Assembly (NCBI RefSeq): GCF_009296265.1 | Contig: NZ_WBJS01000008.1 | Coordinates: forward strand, 1 to 64,000 | From: Thioclava sp. JE_KL1 | GTDB taxonomy: Bacteria; Pseudomonadota; Alphaproteobacteria; Rhodobacterales; Rhodobacteraceae | Length of the DNA: 64,000 bases | Direction: 5' to 3' | Shown here: piece by piece, positions 44,940 through 54,513 of the stretch | Layout: the number at the start of each line of letters is the position of its first letter | How positions within the stretch are numbered: the stretch's first letter is position 1 | Position numbers and translations under genes: made by a program | The notes under the pieces: model-generated | Databases searched by the model: none | The model's input: the letters and a program-made list of their open reading frames with translations, nothing else | Told to the model about the DNA's origin: nothing

Positions 44940-45713
44940 ATGCGCATTTCCGTCGACGTGCAGATGCAATACCAGTTCCCGCAGCCGAATACGGTCGCGC
45001 TGGTGCTCGAAGCGGCGCAGGCTCCGGGGCAGGAGATCGTCAACGCGTCGATGAACCTCGGCGATGCGAGCGTGGGCCGGATCGCGGGCGATTGCGGCGT
45101 GGGCGAGCGGATCTGGGCGCAGGTCGGCACGCAGATGACGCTGCATTATCAGGCGCTGATCGACATCACGCGTCCGGCGATCGACCTCACCCAGATGCGG
45201 GCGGCACAGCTCCACGAGCTGCCCGCCGAGGCCGCGCCCTATATCCGGCCCTCGCGCTATGTGCAGTCGGACAAATTCGTCTCCTTCGTGAGCAAGCGTT
45301 TCGGCGATCTGCAGGGCGGGGCGAAAGTGGCCGCGATCCGAGACTGGATCGAGAAGAACCTTTCATACGTGCCCGGCGCGTCGGACAGCGACACCAATGT
45401 GCTCGAGACCTTCGCGGGCCGGGCAGGGGTGTGCCGCGACTACGCGCATCTGTTCTGTGCTATGGTGCGCGCGGCGCAGATCCCGGCGCGCATGGCGTCC
45501 TCCTACGGGCCGGATGTGTGGCCGCAGGATTTCCACGCCGTGGCCGAGGTCTGGCTCGATGGCGCATGGCATATGGTCGATGCGACCGGCATGTGCGGGG
45601 CCGAGAACATGGCGCTGGTCGCGGTGGGGCGCGATGCCTATGACGTGGCCTTCATGGAATCGCAGGCCCCCGCGATGCTGATCAACCAGAGCGTCTCGGT
45701 GATCCGGGTCTGA
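44940..45713 (+). CDS. Transglutaminase-like cysteine protease-fold protein
   Basis: 257 residues with the catalytic triad Cys (AGVCRDYAHL), His (DFHAVAEVWLDG) and Asp (MVDATGMC). The N-terminal part (MRISVDVQMQYQFPQPN) matches the beta domain that precedes the core in bacterial members. No signal peptide. Such proteins may act as peptidases or amidases; substrate unknown. AGAAGGAG precedes the ATG. Confidence 0.85.
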   Translation: MRISVDVQMQYQFPQPNTVALVLEAAQAPGQEIVNASMNLGDASVGRIAGDCGVGERIWAQVGTQMTLHYQALIDITRPAIDLTQMRAAQLHELPAEAAPYIRPSRYVQSDKFVSFVSKRFGDLQGGAKVAAIRDWIEKNLSYVPGASDSDTNVLETFAGRAGVCRDYAHLFCAMVRAAQIPARMASSYGPDVWPQDFHAVAEVWLDGAWHMVDATGMCGAENMALVAVGRDAYDVAFMESQAPAMLINQSVSVIRV

Positions 45714-45723
45714 GCGCCTTTCC

Positions 45724-46059
45724 TCAGGGCTTCAGCGGATAGCGATCGGCCTCCTCGAAGGCGTCGATCACCTTCGTCCCCGCCTTGAGCCGCGCCGAAT
45801 GTTCTGCGCCGGCGGGGATGTCGTAGCTGTCACCGGGGCGATAGACCCTGGTCTCGCCTGCGATGGTCAGTTCCGCCTCGCCTTCGATCACCGTGCCCCA
45901 CTGAGCCTTATGCGCATGGGGCGGCAGGTCGAAATCGGTGAGGAAGTGCAGGAACACCACCAGCCCCGCCTCCGTGCGGATCGCGTGGCTGCGCACCTGA
46001 TCTTCGGGAAACGGCAGATCGAGGGCGGGGAAGGCCTTAATGAAATCGGGTAGCTCCAT
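45724..46059 (-). CDS. Small cupin-domain protein
   Basis: 111 residues forming one cupin barrel: PPHAHKAQWGTVIEGEAEL (metal His and Glu pattern), YRPGDSYDIPAGAEHSARL. Single-domain cupins bind small ligands or act as enzymes; role unknown. AGGAGGAGAG precedes the ATG. Convergent with the transglutaminase gene, 10 bp apart. Confidence 0.82.
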   Translation of the reverse strand: MELPDFIKAFPALDLPFPEDQVRSHAIRTEAGLVVFLHFLTDFDLPPHAHKAQWGTVIEGEAELTIAGETRVYRPGDSYDIPAGAEHSARLKAGTKVIDAFEEADRYPLKP

Positions 46060-46168
46060 GGGCGTCTCTCCTCCTGACGGGCCTACGGGACATGCGTCAC
46101 TATGTGCGCCGCGCAGGCCGCGGGCAACGCGTGCGCTCAGACTGCCGGATCAGCCCCTTCCCGGCCCC

Positions 46169-47023
46169 TTACAACAACACCGCTTTCGCCGCCTGCCGCA
46201 GCGCTTTGGTCAGCGGCGCGAGCGGGGCTTTCAACCTCCGCGCGCTCTGCCAGTAGAGCGGCACGTCGATCGGCGCCGGGCCCAGCCGTTCCAGCGCGCC
46301 GCTTTCCAGATGCGCGCGCACCAGCGCCTCGGGGTTCAGCCCCCAGCCCATGCCGCGCAGACAGGCCTCCACGAAGCCTTCGGTCGAGCCGATACGATGC
46401 GCCCGCAGCCCCATCGGCATGCCCGCGATCATCGAGGCCCAGCGGTCCTGCAGCCGATCCTTGGCGTTGAACTGCAGGGCAGGGGCCGCGCGCAAGGAGT
46501 GCCGGTCGATCCGGTTCGGGAAATAGCGCGCGACGAAGTCCGGGCTCGCCGTCGCGATATAGCGCAGCCGCCCGAGGCTCACGCTGTCGCAGCCCGCAAT
46601 CGGCCCCTCATCGGCGGTGATCGCGCCCGCGACCTCACCGCGGCGCAGCAGCCCCGCCGAATGGTCCTGATCGTCGATCACCAGATCGAACCGCACGCCC
46701 ACGACCTCGGCCAGTGCGGGCAGCACCCAAGTCGCGAGGCTGTCCGCATTCACCGCGATGCGCAGAACCGGCGGGGTTTCGGAAGGCGCAATCTCGGTTT
46801 CCAGAAGCGCCACTTCCCGCAGATGGGCGATCAGCCGCGCCCCGTCCTCGGTCGCGCGGCAGGGCGTGGCGCGGATCACCAGAACCGCCCCCATGCGTTC
46901 CTCCAATTGACGGACCCGTTGCGAGACGGCCGATTGCGACACCCCGAGCCGCGCGCTGGCGGCCTCGAAGCTTCCGGTCTCGATCACGGTGGCGAGCGCA
47001 TCCAGCGCGGCATAGTCGAACAT
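46169..47023 (-). CDS. argP: LysR-family regulator ArgP
   Basis: 284 residues: an N-terminal winged helix (MFDYAALDALATVIETGSFE, ARLGVSQSAVSQRVRQLEER) and a LysR effector domain with the ArgP-type PCRATEDGARLIAHLREV linker. It is divergent from the LysE/ArgO exporter with 95 bp between, the arrangement of ArgP-controlled arginine/lysine export, where ArgP senses the amino acids. Confidence 0.88.
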   Translation of the reverse strand: MFDYAALDALATVIETGSFEAASARLGVSQSAVSQRVRQLEERMGAVLVIRATPCRATEDGARLIAHLREVALLETEIAPSETPPVLRIAVNADSLATWVLPALAEVVGVRFDLVIDDQDHSAGLLRRGEVAGAITADEGPIAGCDSVSLGRLRYIATASPDFVARYFPNRIDRHSLRAAPALQFNAKDRLQDRWASMIAGMPMGLRAHRIGSTEGFVEACLRGMGWGLNPEALVRAHLESGALERLGPAPIDVPLYWQSARRLKAPLAPLTKALRQAAKAVLL

Positions 47024-47118
47024 AAGTTTTACTTATACAGAGTTAGTTTAATTAAGTTGAACTTATACGCACGCCCCGGCACTGAGAAGCGTCTCTGAGC
47101 AGACTGGGGGTGAGGCGG

Positions 47119-47730
47119 ATGGAATTGGTGGCATTCTGGGCGGGGCTGAAACTGGGGCTCGGGCTGATCGTGGCGATCGGCGCGCAAAACGCCTTCGTGC
47201 TGCGTCAGGGGCTGCGGCGCGAGCATGTCTTCGCGGTGGCGCTGTTCTGCGCGCTCTCCGATGCGGTGCTGATCGCGCTTGGCGTGTCGGGCTTCGCTGC
47301 CGCTTCCACGGCGCTGCCATGGCTGCCGGAGACGCTGCGCTGGGGCGGTGTCGCTTTTCTCAGCTGGTATGCGCTCCGCTCCGCTTTGGCGGCGATCCGG
47401 GGCGGCGAGCATCTCGACCCGAGCGCAGGCAGCGCACCGTCCCTGCGCGCCGTGCTCGTGACGGTGGCCGCTTTCACTTGGGCGAACCCGCATGTCTGGC
47501 TTGATACGGTGGTGCTCTTGGGCGCGGTCTCGGCGCAGTTCGCGGGCGCGCGGGTCAGCTTCGCCTCGGGCGCGATCGTGGCCTCCTTCGTGTTCTTCTT
47601 CGCACTGGCCTATGGCGCGCGACTTCTGGCGCCGCTCTTTGCCAAGGAGAGCGCATGGCGCGTGCTCGATGCGCTGATCGCGGTGCTGATGGGCTCGATC
47701 GCCTGGAAGCTCGCGGCGGGCGGATTATAA
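47119..47730 (+). CDS. argO: LysE/ArgO-family amino-acid exporter
   Basis: 203 residues, about six membrane helices: LGLIVAIGAQNAFVLRQGL and AFTWANPHVWLDTVVLLG are LysE/ArgO signatures. It exports basic amino acids, inferred from the family and the divergent argP. ATG 47119 follows GGGGGTG by seven bases; an in-frame GTG at 47110 is the alternative. Confidence 0.87.
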   Translation: MELVAFWAGLKLGLGLIVAIGAQNAFVLRQGLRREHVFAVALFCALSDAVLIALGVSGFAAASTALPWLPETLRWGGVAFLSWYALRSALAAIRGGEHLDPSAGSAPSLRAVLVTVAAFTWANPHVWLDTVVLLGAVSAQFAGARVSFASGAIVASFVFFFALAYGARLLAPLFAKESAWRVLDALIAVLMGSIAWKLAAGGL

Positions 47731-47784
47731 CCGACACAAAACCGCCCCTTGCGCGCGGTGCCGAACCAGCGTCCAAGAGGGGTC

Positions 47785-48690
47785 ATGACCGCGCAAGACA
47801 AACCCAACAAACCGCTGATCGGCATCCTGTGGATGCTCGCCACCACGGCCTGTTTCGTGATGGTGAACATCATCGTCCACTGGCTGGGCGATCAGGTGCC
47901 TGCCGCGCAATCGGCCTTCGTGCGCTTCATGTGGGGGCTGATCTTCTTCGCCCCCGCGCTAACCCGCATCCTGCGCCAGAACTTCCCGCCTCAGGTCTGG
48001 GCGCTATTCGGGCTGCGCGGGGCGCTGCATGCGGTGGCGGTGGGGCTGTGGTTCTTCGCGATGAGCAATATCCCGATCGCCGACGTCACCGCGATCAACT
48101 ACCTCAACCCAATTGTGGTGACGGTGGGCGGCGCGCTTCTTTTAGGCGAGGGGCTGGCTTGGCGGCGCGTGACGGCGGTGGTCGTCGCGCTGATCGGGGC
48201 GCTGATCATCCTGCGTCCGGGGATGCGCGCGATCGAGCCCGGCCATCTCGCCCAGCTCGGCGCGGCGCTGTTCTTCGGCGGCGCCTATCTCGCCGCGAAG
48301 CGGCTGACCGATTACGTCCCCGCAGGCACGGTGGTCGCAATGATGACGCTGGTGGTGACCGTCGCGCTTGCCCCGGTAGCGATCTGGAAATGGGAGCCGA
48401 TAACGCTGTCCGAGACGCTCTGGCTGGGTGCGGTGGCGGTCTTCGCAACGGGCGGGCATTACTGTATGACGCGGGCCTTCGCCGCGGCGCCTGTGACGGT
48501 GACGCAGCCGGTGATCTTCCTGCAACTGGTCTGGGCGGCGATTGCGGGCTGGTCGATTTTCGGCGAGCGCCCGGACCCTTACGTGATCCTGGGCGGTGCG
48601 ATCATCATCGGCGCGGTGAGCTACATGACCTTCCGCGAGGCGCAGCTCAAACGCCGGGTGACGCCGCCTCCGCCGGCCACCAAGATCTGA
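47785..48690 (+). CDS. EamA-family (DMT) transporter
   Basis: 301 residues with ten membrane helices in two EamA repeats; NIPIADVTAINYLNPIVVT ends repeat one and PVTVTQPVIFLQLVWAAIAG is in repeat two. DMT proteins export amino acids, metabolites or drugs; cargo unknown. AGAGGGG lies before the ATG at 47785; a start 12 codons upstream is possible. It follows argO by 54 bp. Confidence 0.83.
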   Translation: MTAQDKPNKPLIGILWMLATTACFVMVNIIVHWLGDQVPAAQSAFVRFMWGLIFFAPALTRILRQNFPPQVWALFGLRGALHAVAVGLWFFAMSNIPIADVTAINYLNPIVVTVGGALLLGEGLAWRRVTAVVVALIGALIILRPGMRAIEPGHLAQLGAALFFGGAYLAAKRLTDYVPAGTVVAMMTLVVTVALAPVAIWKWEPITLSETLWLGAVAVFATGGHYCMTRAFAAAPVTVTQPVIFLQLVWAAIAGWSIFGERPDPYVILGGAIIIGAVSYMTFREAQLKRRVTPPPPATKI

Positions 48691-48731
48691 CAGCGCGGCG
48701 CTTTCCTGCAAATGTCGGATGCCTCCGGCGG

Positions 48732-48791
48732 GGATATTTGAGGCAGTTGGAAAGGGCGCTGTGGCCCGTCTTCCAACTGCTCCAAATATCC
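48732..48791. terminator. Long inverted repeat between the convergent EamA and choV genes
   Basis: Arms 48732-48752 and 48771-48791 (about 21 bp, one mismatch and one G-U), starting GGATATTTG and ending CAAATATCC, with an 18-base loop. It is probably a bidirectional terminator; there is no U-tract on either side. Confidence 0.65.
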
Positions 48792-48806
48792 TCCGCGAAG
48801 CGTCCC

Positions 48807-49859
48807 TCAGCTGGCCTCGGCGCTGCGCTGGGGGTCGATGAGCCGCGTGATGACGCCCTCGCGGGTTACGACGCGGCCATCGGTGAGCGGCACGGCGGGC
48901 TCGTGGCGGAGCCGCTCCATCACGTCGCGCACGGGCGCGTCGGCGGGCATCGGCTCGCCGGTGGCGTCGCCGGTGGGTGTGCCGACGGGATCGGCGATGT
49001 CTTCTGCGGTCAGCACGCCGAGCGGGTTCATATGGGCCACGAAATCGGCCACATAGCCGTTCGCGGGCTTGGCGATGATGTCGCGCGCGGTGCCGCATTG
49101 CACGATCCGCCCGCCTTCCATCAGCGCGATCCGGTTGCCGATCTTGAACGCCTCGTCGAGGTCGTGGCTGACGAAGATGATCGTGCGCTTGAGCTTGGTC
49201 TGCAGTTCCAGCAGCTCGTCCTGCAGTTTGGTGCGGATCAGCGGGTCGAGCGCGGAGAAGGGCTCGTCCATCAGAAGGATCGGTGCGTCGGTGGCAAACG
49301 CCCGGGCGAGGCCCACGCGCTGCTGCATGCCGCCCGAAAGCTCTGCCACCTGACGGTCGGCCCAGTCCGACAGCCCCACCAGTTCGAGCTGGGTGTCGAC
49401 CTTCTTGCGGCGTTGCGCCTTGCTCATGCCGGCGAGTTCGAGGCCGAGCCCCACATTCTCGCGCACGGTGCGCCAGGGCAGCAGGCCGAATTGCTGGAAG
49501 ACCATCGCGATCTTGTTCAGGCGCATTTTGCGCAAGGTCGCGGGATCGGCATGGGTGACATCGACGAGGCGTTCGCCGTCATGCACCTCGACCTGACCGC
49601 GCACGACCGGGTTGAGCCCGTTGACCGCGCGCAGCAGCGTCGATTTGCCCGAGCCCGAGAGGCCCATCAGCACGAGGATCTCGCCCTCGGGCACCTCGAC
49701 CGAGCAGTCATGCACGCCCAGCACCTGATCAGTGCGCTCCTGAATCTCGGGGCGCGAGAGCCCTTCGTCCATCAAAGGCAGGGCCTCTTGCGGGCGGTCG
49801 CCGAAGACGATGGAGACATTGTCGAATTTGACGGCGGTTTTGGCTTTGGTCTGGGTCAT
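48807..49859 (-). CDS. choV: Choline/glycine betaine ABC transporter ATP-binding protein
   Basis: 350 residues. Walker A GLSGSGKST, signature LSGGMQQRVGLARA, Walker B ILLMDEPFSALD and a C-terminal regulatory extension with a CBS-like segment, as in ProV/ChoV proteins. It powers import of choline with ChoX and ChoW. The start overlaps the choW stop (ATGA). Last gene of the choX-to-choV series. Confidence 0.92.
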   Translation of the reverse strand: MTQTKAKTAVKFDNVSIVFGDRPQEALPLMDEGLSRPEIQERTDQVLGVHDCSVEVPEGEILVLMGLSGSGKSTLLRAVNGLNPVVRGQVEVHDGERLVDVTHADPATLRKMRLNKIAMVFQQFGLLPWRTVRENVGLGLELAGMSKAQRRKKVDTQLELVGLSDWADRQVAELSGGMQQRVGLARAFATDAPILLMDEPFSALDPLIRTKLQDELLELQTKLKRTIIFVSHDLDEAFKIGNRIALMEGGRIVQCGTARDIIAKPANGYVADFVAHMNPLGVLTAEDIADPVGTPTGDATGEPMPADAPVRDVMERLRHEPAVPLTDGRVVTREGVITRLIDPQRSAEAS

Positions 49860-50692
49860 TTCGAACCTCCGCGGCGCAGCATGCGGTCAAGGATGATGGC
49901 GACGACGACGATCACGAAGCCGGACTCGAAGCCGAGCGCCGTGTTCACGGTGTTGAGCGCGCGCACGACCGGCACGCCGAGGCCGTCCGCGCCGACCAGC
50001 GCGGCCACCACGACCATCGAGAGCGAGAGCATGATGGTCTGGTTCAGACCGGCCATGATCTGCGGTGTGGCGTAGGGCAGTTCGACCTTCCACAGAAGCT
50101 GGCTCTTGGTCGCGCCGAAGGATTGGGCGGCCTCGGTCAGCGTGTCGGGCGTCGAGGAGACGCCGAGATGGGTCAGGCGGATCGGCGCGGGCAGCACGAA
50201 GATCACGGTCGCGATCAGGCCGGGCACCATGCCGATGCCGAAGAAGACGATGGCCGGGATCAGGTAGACGAAGGCCGGCAGCGTCTGCATCAGGTCGAGC
50301 ACCGGCTGCAGCACCGAATAGAGGCGCGGGCGGTGGGCGGCGGCGATGCCGATCGGCACGCCGATGCCCATGCAGACCACGCAGGCGGCGATCACGAGGG
50401 TGAGGCTCTCGGTCGTCTCCTCCCAGTAGTCCTGGTTGAGGATGAAGAGGAAGCCCACGATCACCAGCAGCGAAATCTTCCAGCTGCGCTGCAGCAGGTA
50501 GGCGATCACCGCGAAGGCAAGGATCACGAGAAGGGGCGGGGGGCCTTGCAGCACCCAGAGCGTTGCGTCGATCAGCGCTTTCAACGCGACGGAGAGCGCG
50601 TCGAAGAGCGGTGCGGCGTGGTCCTGCAGCCAGTCGATCACGATCTTGGCCGTCTTGCCCACGGGGATTTTGATATCGGTCAACCAGTTCAT
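49856..50692 (-). CDS. choW: Choline ABC transporter permease
   Basis: 278 residues with about seven membrane helices and the inner-membrane EAA loop region (VSSTPDTLTEAAQSFGATKS, QLLWKVELPYATPQIMAG). The N-terminal amphipathic part resembles ProW/ChoW. It starts 18 bp after the extra periplasmic gene. Confidence 0.92.
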   Translation of the reverse strand: MNWLTDIKIPVGKTAKIVIDWLQDHAAPLFDALSVALKALIDATLWVLQGPPPLLVILAFAVIAYLLQRSWKISLLVIVGFLFILNQDYWEETTESLTLVIAACVVCMGIGVPIGIAAAHRPRLYSVLQPVLDLMQTLPAFVYLIPAIVFFGIGMVPGLIATVIFVLPAPIRLTHLGVSSTPDTLTEAAQSFGATKSQLLWKVELPYATPQIMAGLNQTIMLSLSMVVVAALVGADGLGVPVVRALNTVNTALGFESGFVIVVVAIILDRMLRRGGSK

Positions 50693-50710
50693 AGCTGTCC
50701 TTGCGGTTTG

Positions 50711-51352
50711 TTATTTCTGGCGCGTTTCGATGCGGTCGAAGGCGACTTGCGATTGCGCCTTGCCGGTTTCGGGGTCGAGCTTGGTCACGCGCAGGACCAG
50801 CCCGGCCTTGGGGGAAAATTCCTTGAGGAAGGCGGTGCGCAGCTTGCCCATCGCGATCCGTTCGACGACCTGCCAGACATCGTAGCGGCACGCGCCGATC
50901 TGCACCGAGCCGGTGCCGCGATAGGCGTAGGAGATGGTGCCGCGATCCTTGGTCTCGCCGTCGACTTTCAGGCTCACCGGGGTGCGCCAGTTGCCCAGTT
51001 GCGGCAATTGGTCGAGCCGCGTGGGGTCGTCGTCATAGATGAGCGCGAAGCTGCGCCCGTCCATTTCCTGCAGGCTCACCGCCAGCGGATGGTCGTAGCG
51101 CTCGCGCTTGGGCGGCCGGCCAAGCTCGGGATCGTCGACCCGGTAGGAGGTCAGCGTGCCGTTCTCGTAGCGATAGGCCTGCGCCATTTTCGGGGTGTTG
51201 CGGGTAAGCGTGACGCCCGCCGCGTGCAGGGCTTCGGCGTCCGGGCAATCCGCGGCCTGCGCCGGGGTGAGGGGGGCCGCGATCATCCCTGCGAAGAGAA
51301 GGGCCGCGCCGGTGAGGGCGCGGACCGAGGGCAAGCGGGGGCGCAGGGTCAT
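50711..51352 (-). CDS. Periplasmic protein encoded inside the cho operon
   Basis: 213 residues from ATG 51352: a signal peptide (core LTGAALLFAGMIAAPLTPA, cleavage near AQAAD), then a soluble domain with VQIGACRYDVWQVVERIAMG. Two Cys in the mature part may form a disulfide. It is not part of the standard choXWV set, yet lies between choX and choW with gaps of 35 and 18 bp, so it is surely co-transcribed. Function unknown. Confidence 0.7.
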   Translation of the reverse strand: MTLRPRLPSVRALTGAALLFAGMIAAPLTPAQAADCPDAEALHAAGVTLTRNTPKMAQAYRYENGTLTSYRVDDPELGRPPKRERYDHPLAVSLQEMDGRSFALIYDDDPTRLDQLPQLGNWRTPVSLKVDGETKDRGTISYAYRGTGSVQIGACRYDVWQVVERIAMGKLRTAFLKEFSPKAGLVLRVTKLDPETGKAQSQVAFDRIETRQK

Positions 51353-51387
51353 GCCCTGTCGCCCGCGCGAATATTTCGCCCGAAGGC

Positions 51388-52332
51388 TCACGAGTTCAGC
51401 GCTTTCTCGACCGCTGCCTGCGCGTCGCCGCCATCCTTCGTGGTCACACCGTCGAGCCAGGCTTTCCAAGCATCGGGATTGGCTTTGAGCCAAGCCTTCG
51501 CAGCGTCCTTGGGATCATCGCCGTCGTCGAGGATCTTGCCCATGATCTCGTTTTCCATCCCGAGGGTGAACTTCAGGTTGGAGACGAACTTGCCCGGGTT
51601 CGGGCATTCGTCGACATAGCCCGCGCGGACATTGGTCATGACCGTTGCACCGCCGTAATCGGGGCCGAAGAAGTCATCGCCGCCCGACAGGTAGGTGATG
51701 TCGAAGTTGGAGTTCATCGGGTGGGGCTCCCACGCGAGGAAGATGATCGGCTTGTCGGCCTTGTCGGCGCGCGCGACCTGCGCGAGCATGCCCTGCTCGG
51801 AGCTTTCCTTCAGGTCGAAGTCTTTCAGGCCGAACGCGTCCTTGTCGATCATGTCGAGGATCAGCGCGTTGCCGTCATTGCCCGGCTCGATGCCGTAGAT
51901 CTGGTTGTCCAGCTCGTCGGCATGCTTGGCGATGTCGGAGAAGTCCTTGATGCCGGCTTTGGCGCCGGCGGCGTTGGTGGCGAGCGTGTATTTCGCGCCG
52001 GTCAGGTTGGTGCCGAGCGTCTCGACCGTGCCGTCCTTGGTGTAGGGATCCACGTTGGCGGCCATCGAGGGCATCCAGTTGCCGAGGAACACATCGACAT
52101 CGCCCTTCGAGAGCGCCTCGTAGGTCACCGGAACCGAGAGGACCTTGGTGTCGGTCTCGTAGCCGAGCGCTTCGAGGATCGTGGTCGCGACCGCGGTGGT
52201 CGAGGTGATGTCGGTCCAGCCGACATCGGAGAAGGTCACTTTCGAGCAATCGGCGGCCTGTGCGGGCGCGGTGCCTGCCAGTCCGAGCGAGAGCGCAGCC
52301 CCCATTGCGAGGAGCGTGGAACGAAGTTTCAT
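51388..52332 (-). CDS. choX: Choline ABC transporter substrate-binding protein
   Basis: 314 residues with a clean signal peptide (LAMGAALSLGLAGTAPAQAA). The mature protein starts DCSKVTFSDVGWTDITSTTA and later has VFLGNWMPSM, FLAWEPHPMN and the WLKANPDAWKAWLDGV C-terminal helix, matching ChoX/OpuAC choline and betaine binding proteins with aromatic-box Trp residues. It opens the operon and is divergent from betI. Confidence 0.93.
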   Translation of the reverse strand: MKLRSTLLAMGAALSLGLAGTAPAQAADCSKVTFSDVGWTDITSTTAVATTILEALGYETDTKVLSVPVTYEALSKGDVDVFLGNWMPSMAANVDPYTKDGTVETLGTNLTGAKYTLATNAAGAKAGIKDFSDIAKHADELDNQIYGIEPGNDGNALILDMIDKDAFGLKDFDLKESSEQGMLAQVARADKADKPIIFLAWEPHPMNSNFDITYLSGGDDFFGPDYGGATVMTNVRAGYVDECPNPGKFVSNLKFTLGMENEIMGKILDDGDDPKDAAKAWLKANPDAWKAWLDGVTTKDGGDAQAAVEKALNS

Positions 52333-52383
52333 GCTTTTTTCTCCCTGTGCAGCGTTAAGAAAAACCGCGGGATGCGGTTGTTG

Positions 52384-52397
52384 ATTGACGAGTCAAT
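52384..52397. promoter_or_regulatory. Palindromic operator between choX and betI, probable BetI site
   Basis: ATTGAC-GA-GTCAAT, a perfect 6-2-6 palindrome, lies in the 118-bp gap between the divergent choX and betI starts. E. coli BetI binds an ATTGA/TCAAT-type palindrome, so BetI control of both operons is inferred. Confidence 0.6.
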
Positions 52398-52450
52398 AAA
52401 CATGTTCTAGCTCGACATGCAAGCAAGCCACCCGGAAGGAGGCCGATCAC

Positions 52451-53032
52451 ATGCCGAAGCTTGGAGCAGAGCCTATACGGCGCGCTGCCTTGGTCAAAGC
52501 GACTATTGAGACAGTGGGCGAGGCGGGATCGCTCGATGTGACGGTCGCGCAGATCGCCCGGCGCGCGGGCATGTCCTCGGCGCTGGCGCACCATTATTTC
52601 GGGTCGAAAGACCGGATTTTCCTCGCCGCGATGCGGTCGATTCTGTCGATCTACGGCGCGGAAGTGCGCGGTGCGATGGCGATGGCACAGACCCCGCATG
52701 AGCGTGTTCGCGCAGTTGTGATGGGTTCCTTCGCGGCTGGCTCGTTCCGTCACGAGGCGATCGCCGCGTGGCTGAACTTCTACGTGCTCGCGCAGTCGAG
52801 CGCCGATGCGCGGCGACTGCTGCATATCTATCAGCGCCGTCTGCGCTCCAACCTCATGCACGGGCTGCGTCCGCTGGTCGGCGACCGGGCGGGCTCCGTG
52901 GCCGAGGGTTTGGGCGCGATGATCGACGGCGTCTACATCCGCGCGGCGCTGGTCGCGGGCGATCCCGACCGCGAGGCCGCCTGTGAACTGGTGCTGGCGC
53001 ATCTGGAAAAGGAATTGGAGGTCCACCAATGA
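52451..53032 (+). CDS. betI: TetR-family choline-responsive repressor
   Basis: 193 residues: N-terminal TetR helix-turn-helix ([20 protein letters not shown]) and the BetI ligand domain with [10 protein letters not shown] and GVYIRAAL. BetI represses bet genes and is released by choline. AAGGAGG precedes the ATG. The stop overlaps the betB start (ATGA). Confidence 0.93.
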   Translation: MPKLGAEPIRRAALVKATIETVGEAGSLDVTVAQIARRAGMSSALAHHYFGSKDRIFLAAMRSILSIYGAEVRGAMAMAQTPHERVRAVVMGSFAAGSFRHEAIAAWLNFYVLAQSSADARRLLHIYQRRLRSNLMHGLRPLVGDRAGSVAEGLGAMIDGVYIRAALVAGDPDREAACELVLAHLEKELEVHQ

Positions 53033-54480
53033 GGGCACAGCCGAAAGCAAGCCATTTCGTGAATGGCGACTGGATGGAAGACACCGATGGCGACGAGCTG
53101 ATCGTCACCTATCCCGGCACCGGCGAGGTGATCGCCAAGCTGCATGCCGCGACGCCCGCGGTGATCGACGCCGCGATTTCGGGCGCGATGGAAGCGCAGA
53201 AGGACTGGGCCGCGCTGCGCCCGGTTGAGCGCGGCCGCATCCTGACCCGTGCCGTCGCGATCATCCGCGAGCGTGCCGAGGAGCTGGCGCTGCTGGAGAC
53301 GCTCGACACCGGCAAGCCGATTCAGGAAACCCGCGAGGCCGACTGGCCCTCGGGCGCCGAGGCGCTGGAATATTTCGCAGGTCTCGCGCCGACGCTGACC
53401 GGCGAGACGATGCCGCTGGGCGGCGATTTCGCCTATACGATCCGCGAACCGCTGGGCGTCTGCGCAGGGATCGGTGCGTGGAACTATCCCAGCCAGATCG
53501 CCTGCTGGAAATCCGCGCCCGCGCTGTCGACCGGCAACGCGATGGTGTTCAAGCCTTCCGAGATGACGCCGCTGGGCGCGCTGAAGCTGGCCGAGATCTT
53601 CATCGAAGCCGGGATGCCCGCGGGTATCTTCAACGTGGTGCAGGGCTTCGGCCCGGTGGGGGCGGCGCTGTCCACCGATCCGCGTATCGCGAAAGTCTCG
53701 CTGACGGGCTCGGTGCCGACGGGCGCGAAGGTCTATCAGGCGGCTTCGGCGGGCATGAAGCACGTCACGATGGAGTTGGGCGGCAAATCCCCGATGATCG
53801 TGTTCGACGACGCCGATATCGAAAGCGCGATCGGGGCTGCGATGCTGGGGAATTTCTATTCCTCGGGGCAGATCTGTTCCAACGGGACGCGGGTCTTCGT
53901 GCAGAAGGGCATCAAGGAGAAGTTTCTTGCCCGGCTGAAAGAGCGCGCCGAGACCATCGTCGCGGGCGATCCGCTGGATGAGGCGACGCAGTTCGGTCCG
54001 CTAATCTCGCAGGCGCAGTTCGACAAGGTGATGTCCTATGTCGAGAGCGCGAAATCCGAGGGCGCGCGGCTGGTCTGCGGCGGCTCTGCGGGCAATGAGG
54101 GGCCGCTTTTCGTACAGCCCACGGTCTTCGCCGATGTCACCGACGACATGACCATCGCGCGCGAGGAGATTTTCGGCCCGGTCATGTCGGTGCTGGATTT
54201 CGACACCGAGGAAGAGGCGATCGCGCGGGCCAATGACACGCAATTCGGCCTCGCCGCGGGTGTGTTCACCGGTGATCTGGCGCGCGGCCACCGCGTCGTC
54301 AGCCAGCTTCAGGCGGGCACGACCTGGATCAACGCCTATAACCTGACGCCGGTGGAGATGCCCTTCGGCGCGGTCAAGCAATCGGGCTTCGGGCGCGAGA
54401 ATTCGCGCGCGGCGGTGGAGCATTATACGCAGCTCAAATCCGTCTATGTCGGCATGGGACCGGTCGAGAGCCCTTACTGA
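53029..54480 (+). CDS. betB: Betaine aldehyde dehydrogenase
   Basis: 483 residues, full-length [22 protein letters not shown], the general-base Glu in [12 protein letters not shown], catalytic Cys in [16 protein letters not shown], and [13 protein letters not shown]. It oxidises betaine aldehyde to glycine betaine with NAD(P). It is coupled to betI by ATGA and separated from betA by a hairpin-containing gap of 105 bp. Confidence 0.94.
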   Translation: MRAQPKASHFVNGDWMEDTDGDELIVTYPGTGEVIAKLHAATPAVIDAAISGAMEAQKDWAALRPVERGRILTRAVAIIRERAEELALLETLDTGKPIQETREADWPSGAEALEYFAGLAPTLTGETMPLGGDFAYTIREPLGVCAGIGAWNYPSQIACWKSAPALSTGNAMVFKPSEMTPLGALKLAEIFIEAGMPAGIFNVVQGFGPVGAALSTDPRIAKVSLTGSVPTGAKVYQAASAGMKHVTMELGGKSPMIVFDDADIESAIGAAMLGNFYSSGQICSNGTRVFVQKGIKEKFLARLKERAETIVAGDPLDEATQFGPLISQAQFDKVMSYVESAKSEGARLVCGGSAGNEGPLFVQPTVFADVTDDMTIAREEIFGPVMSVLDFDTEEEAIARANDTQFGLAAGVFTGDLARGHRVVSQLQAGTTWINAYNLTPVEMPFGAVKQSGFGRENSRAAVEHYTQLKSVYVGMGPVESPY

Positions 54481-54513
54481 GTTCGAATTTGACGAGGCTT
54501 GGGGGCGCTGCGC

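Noticed and set aside
47655-50075. 806-residue plus-strand frame across the EamA, choV and choW genes
   Set aside because: It crosses several well-supported genes in other frames and has repetitive antisense composition.
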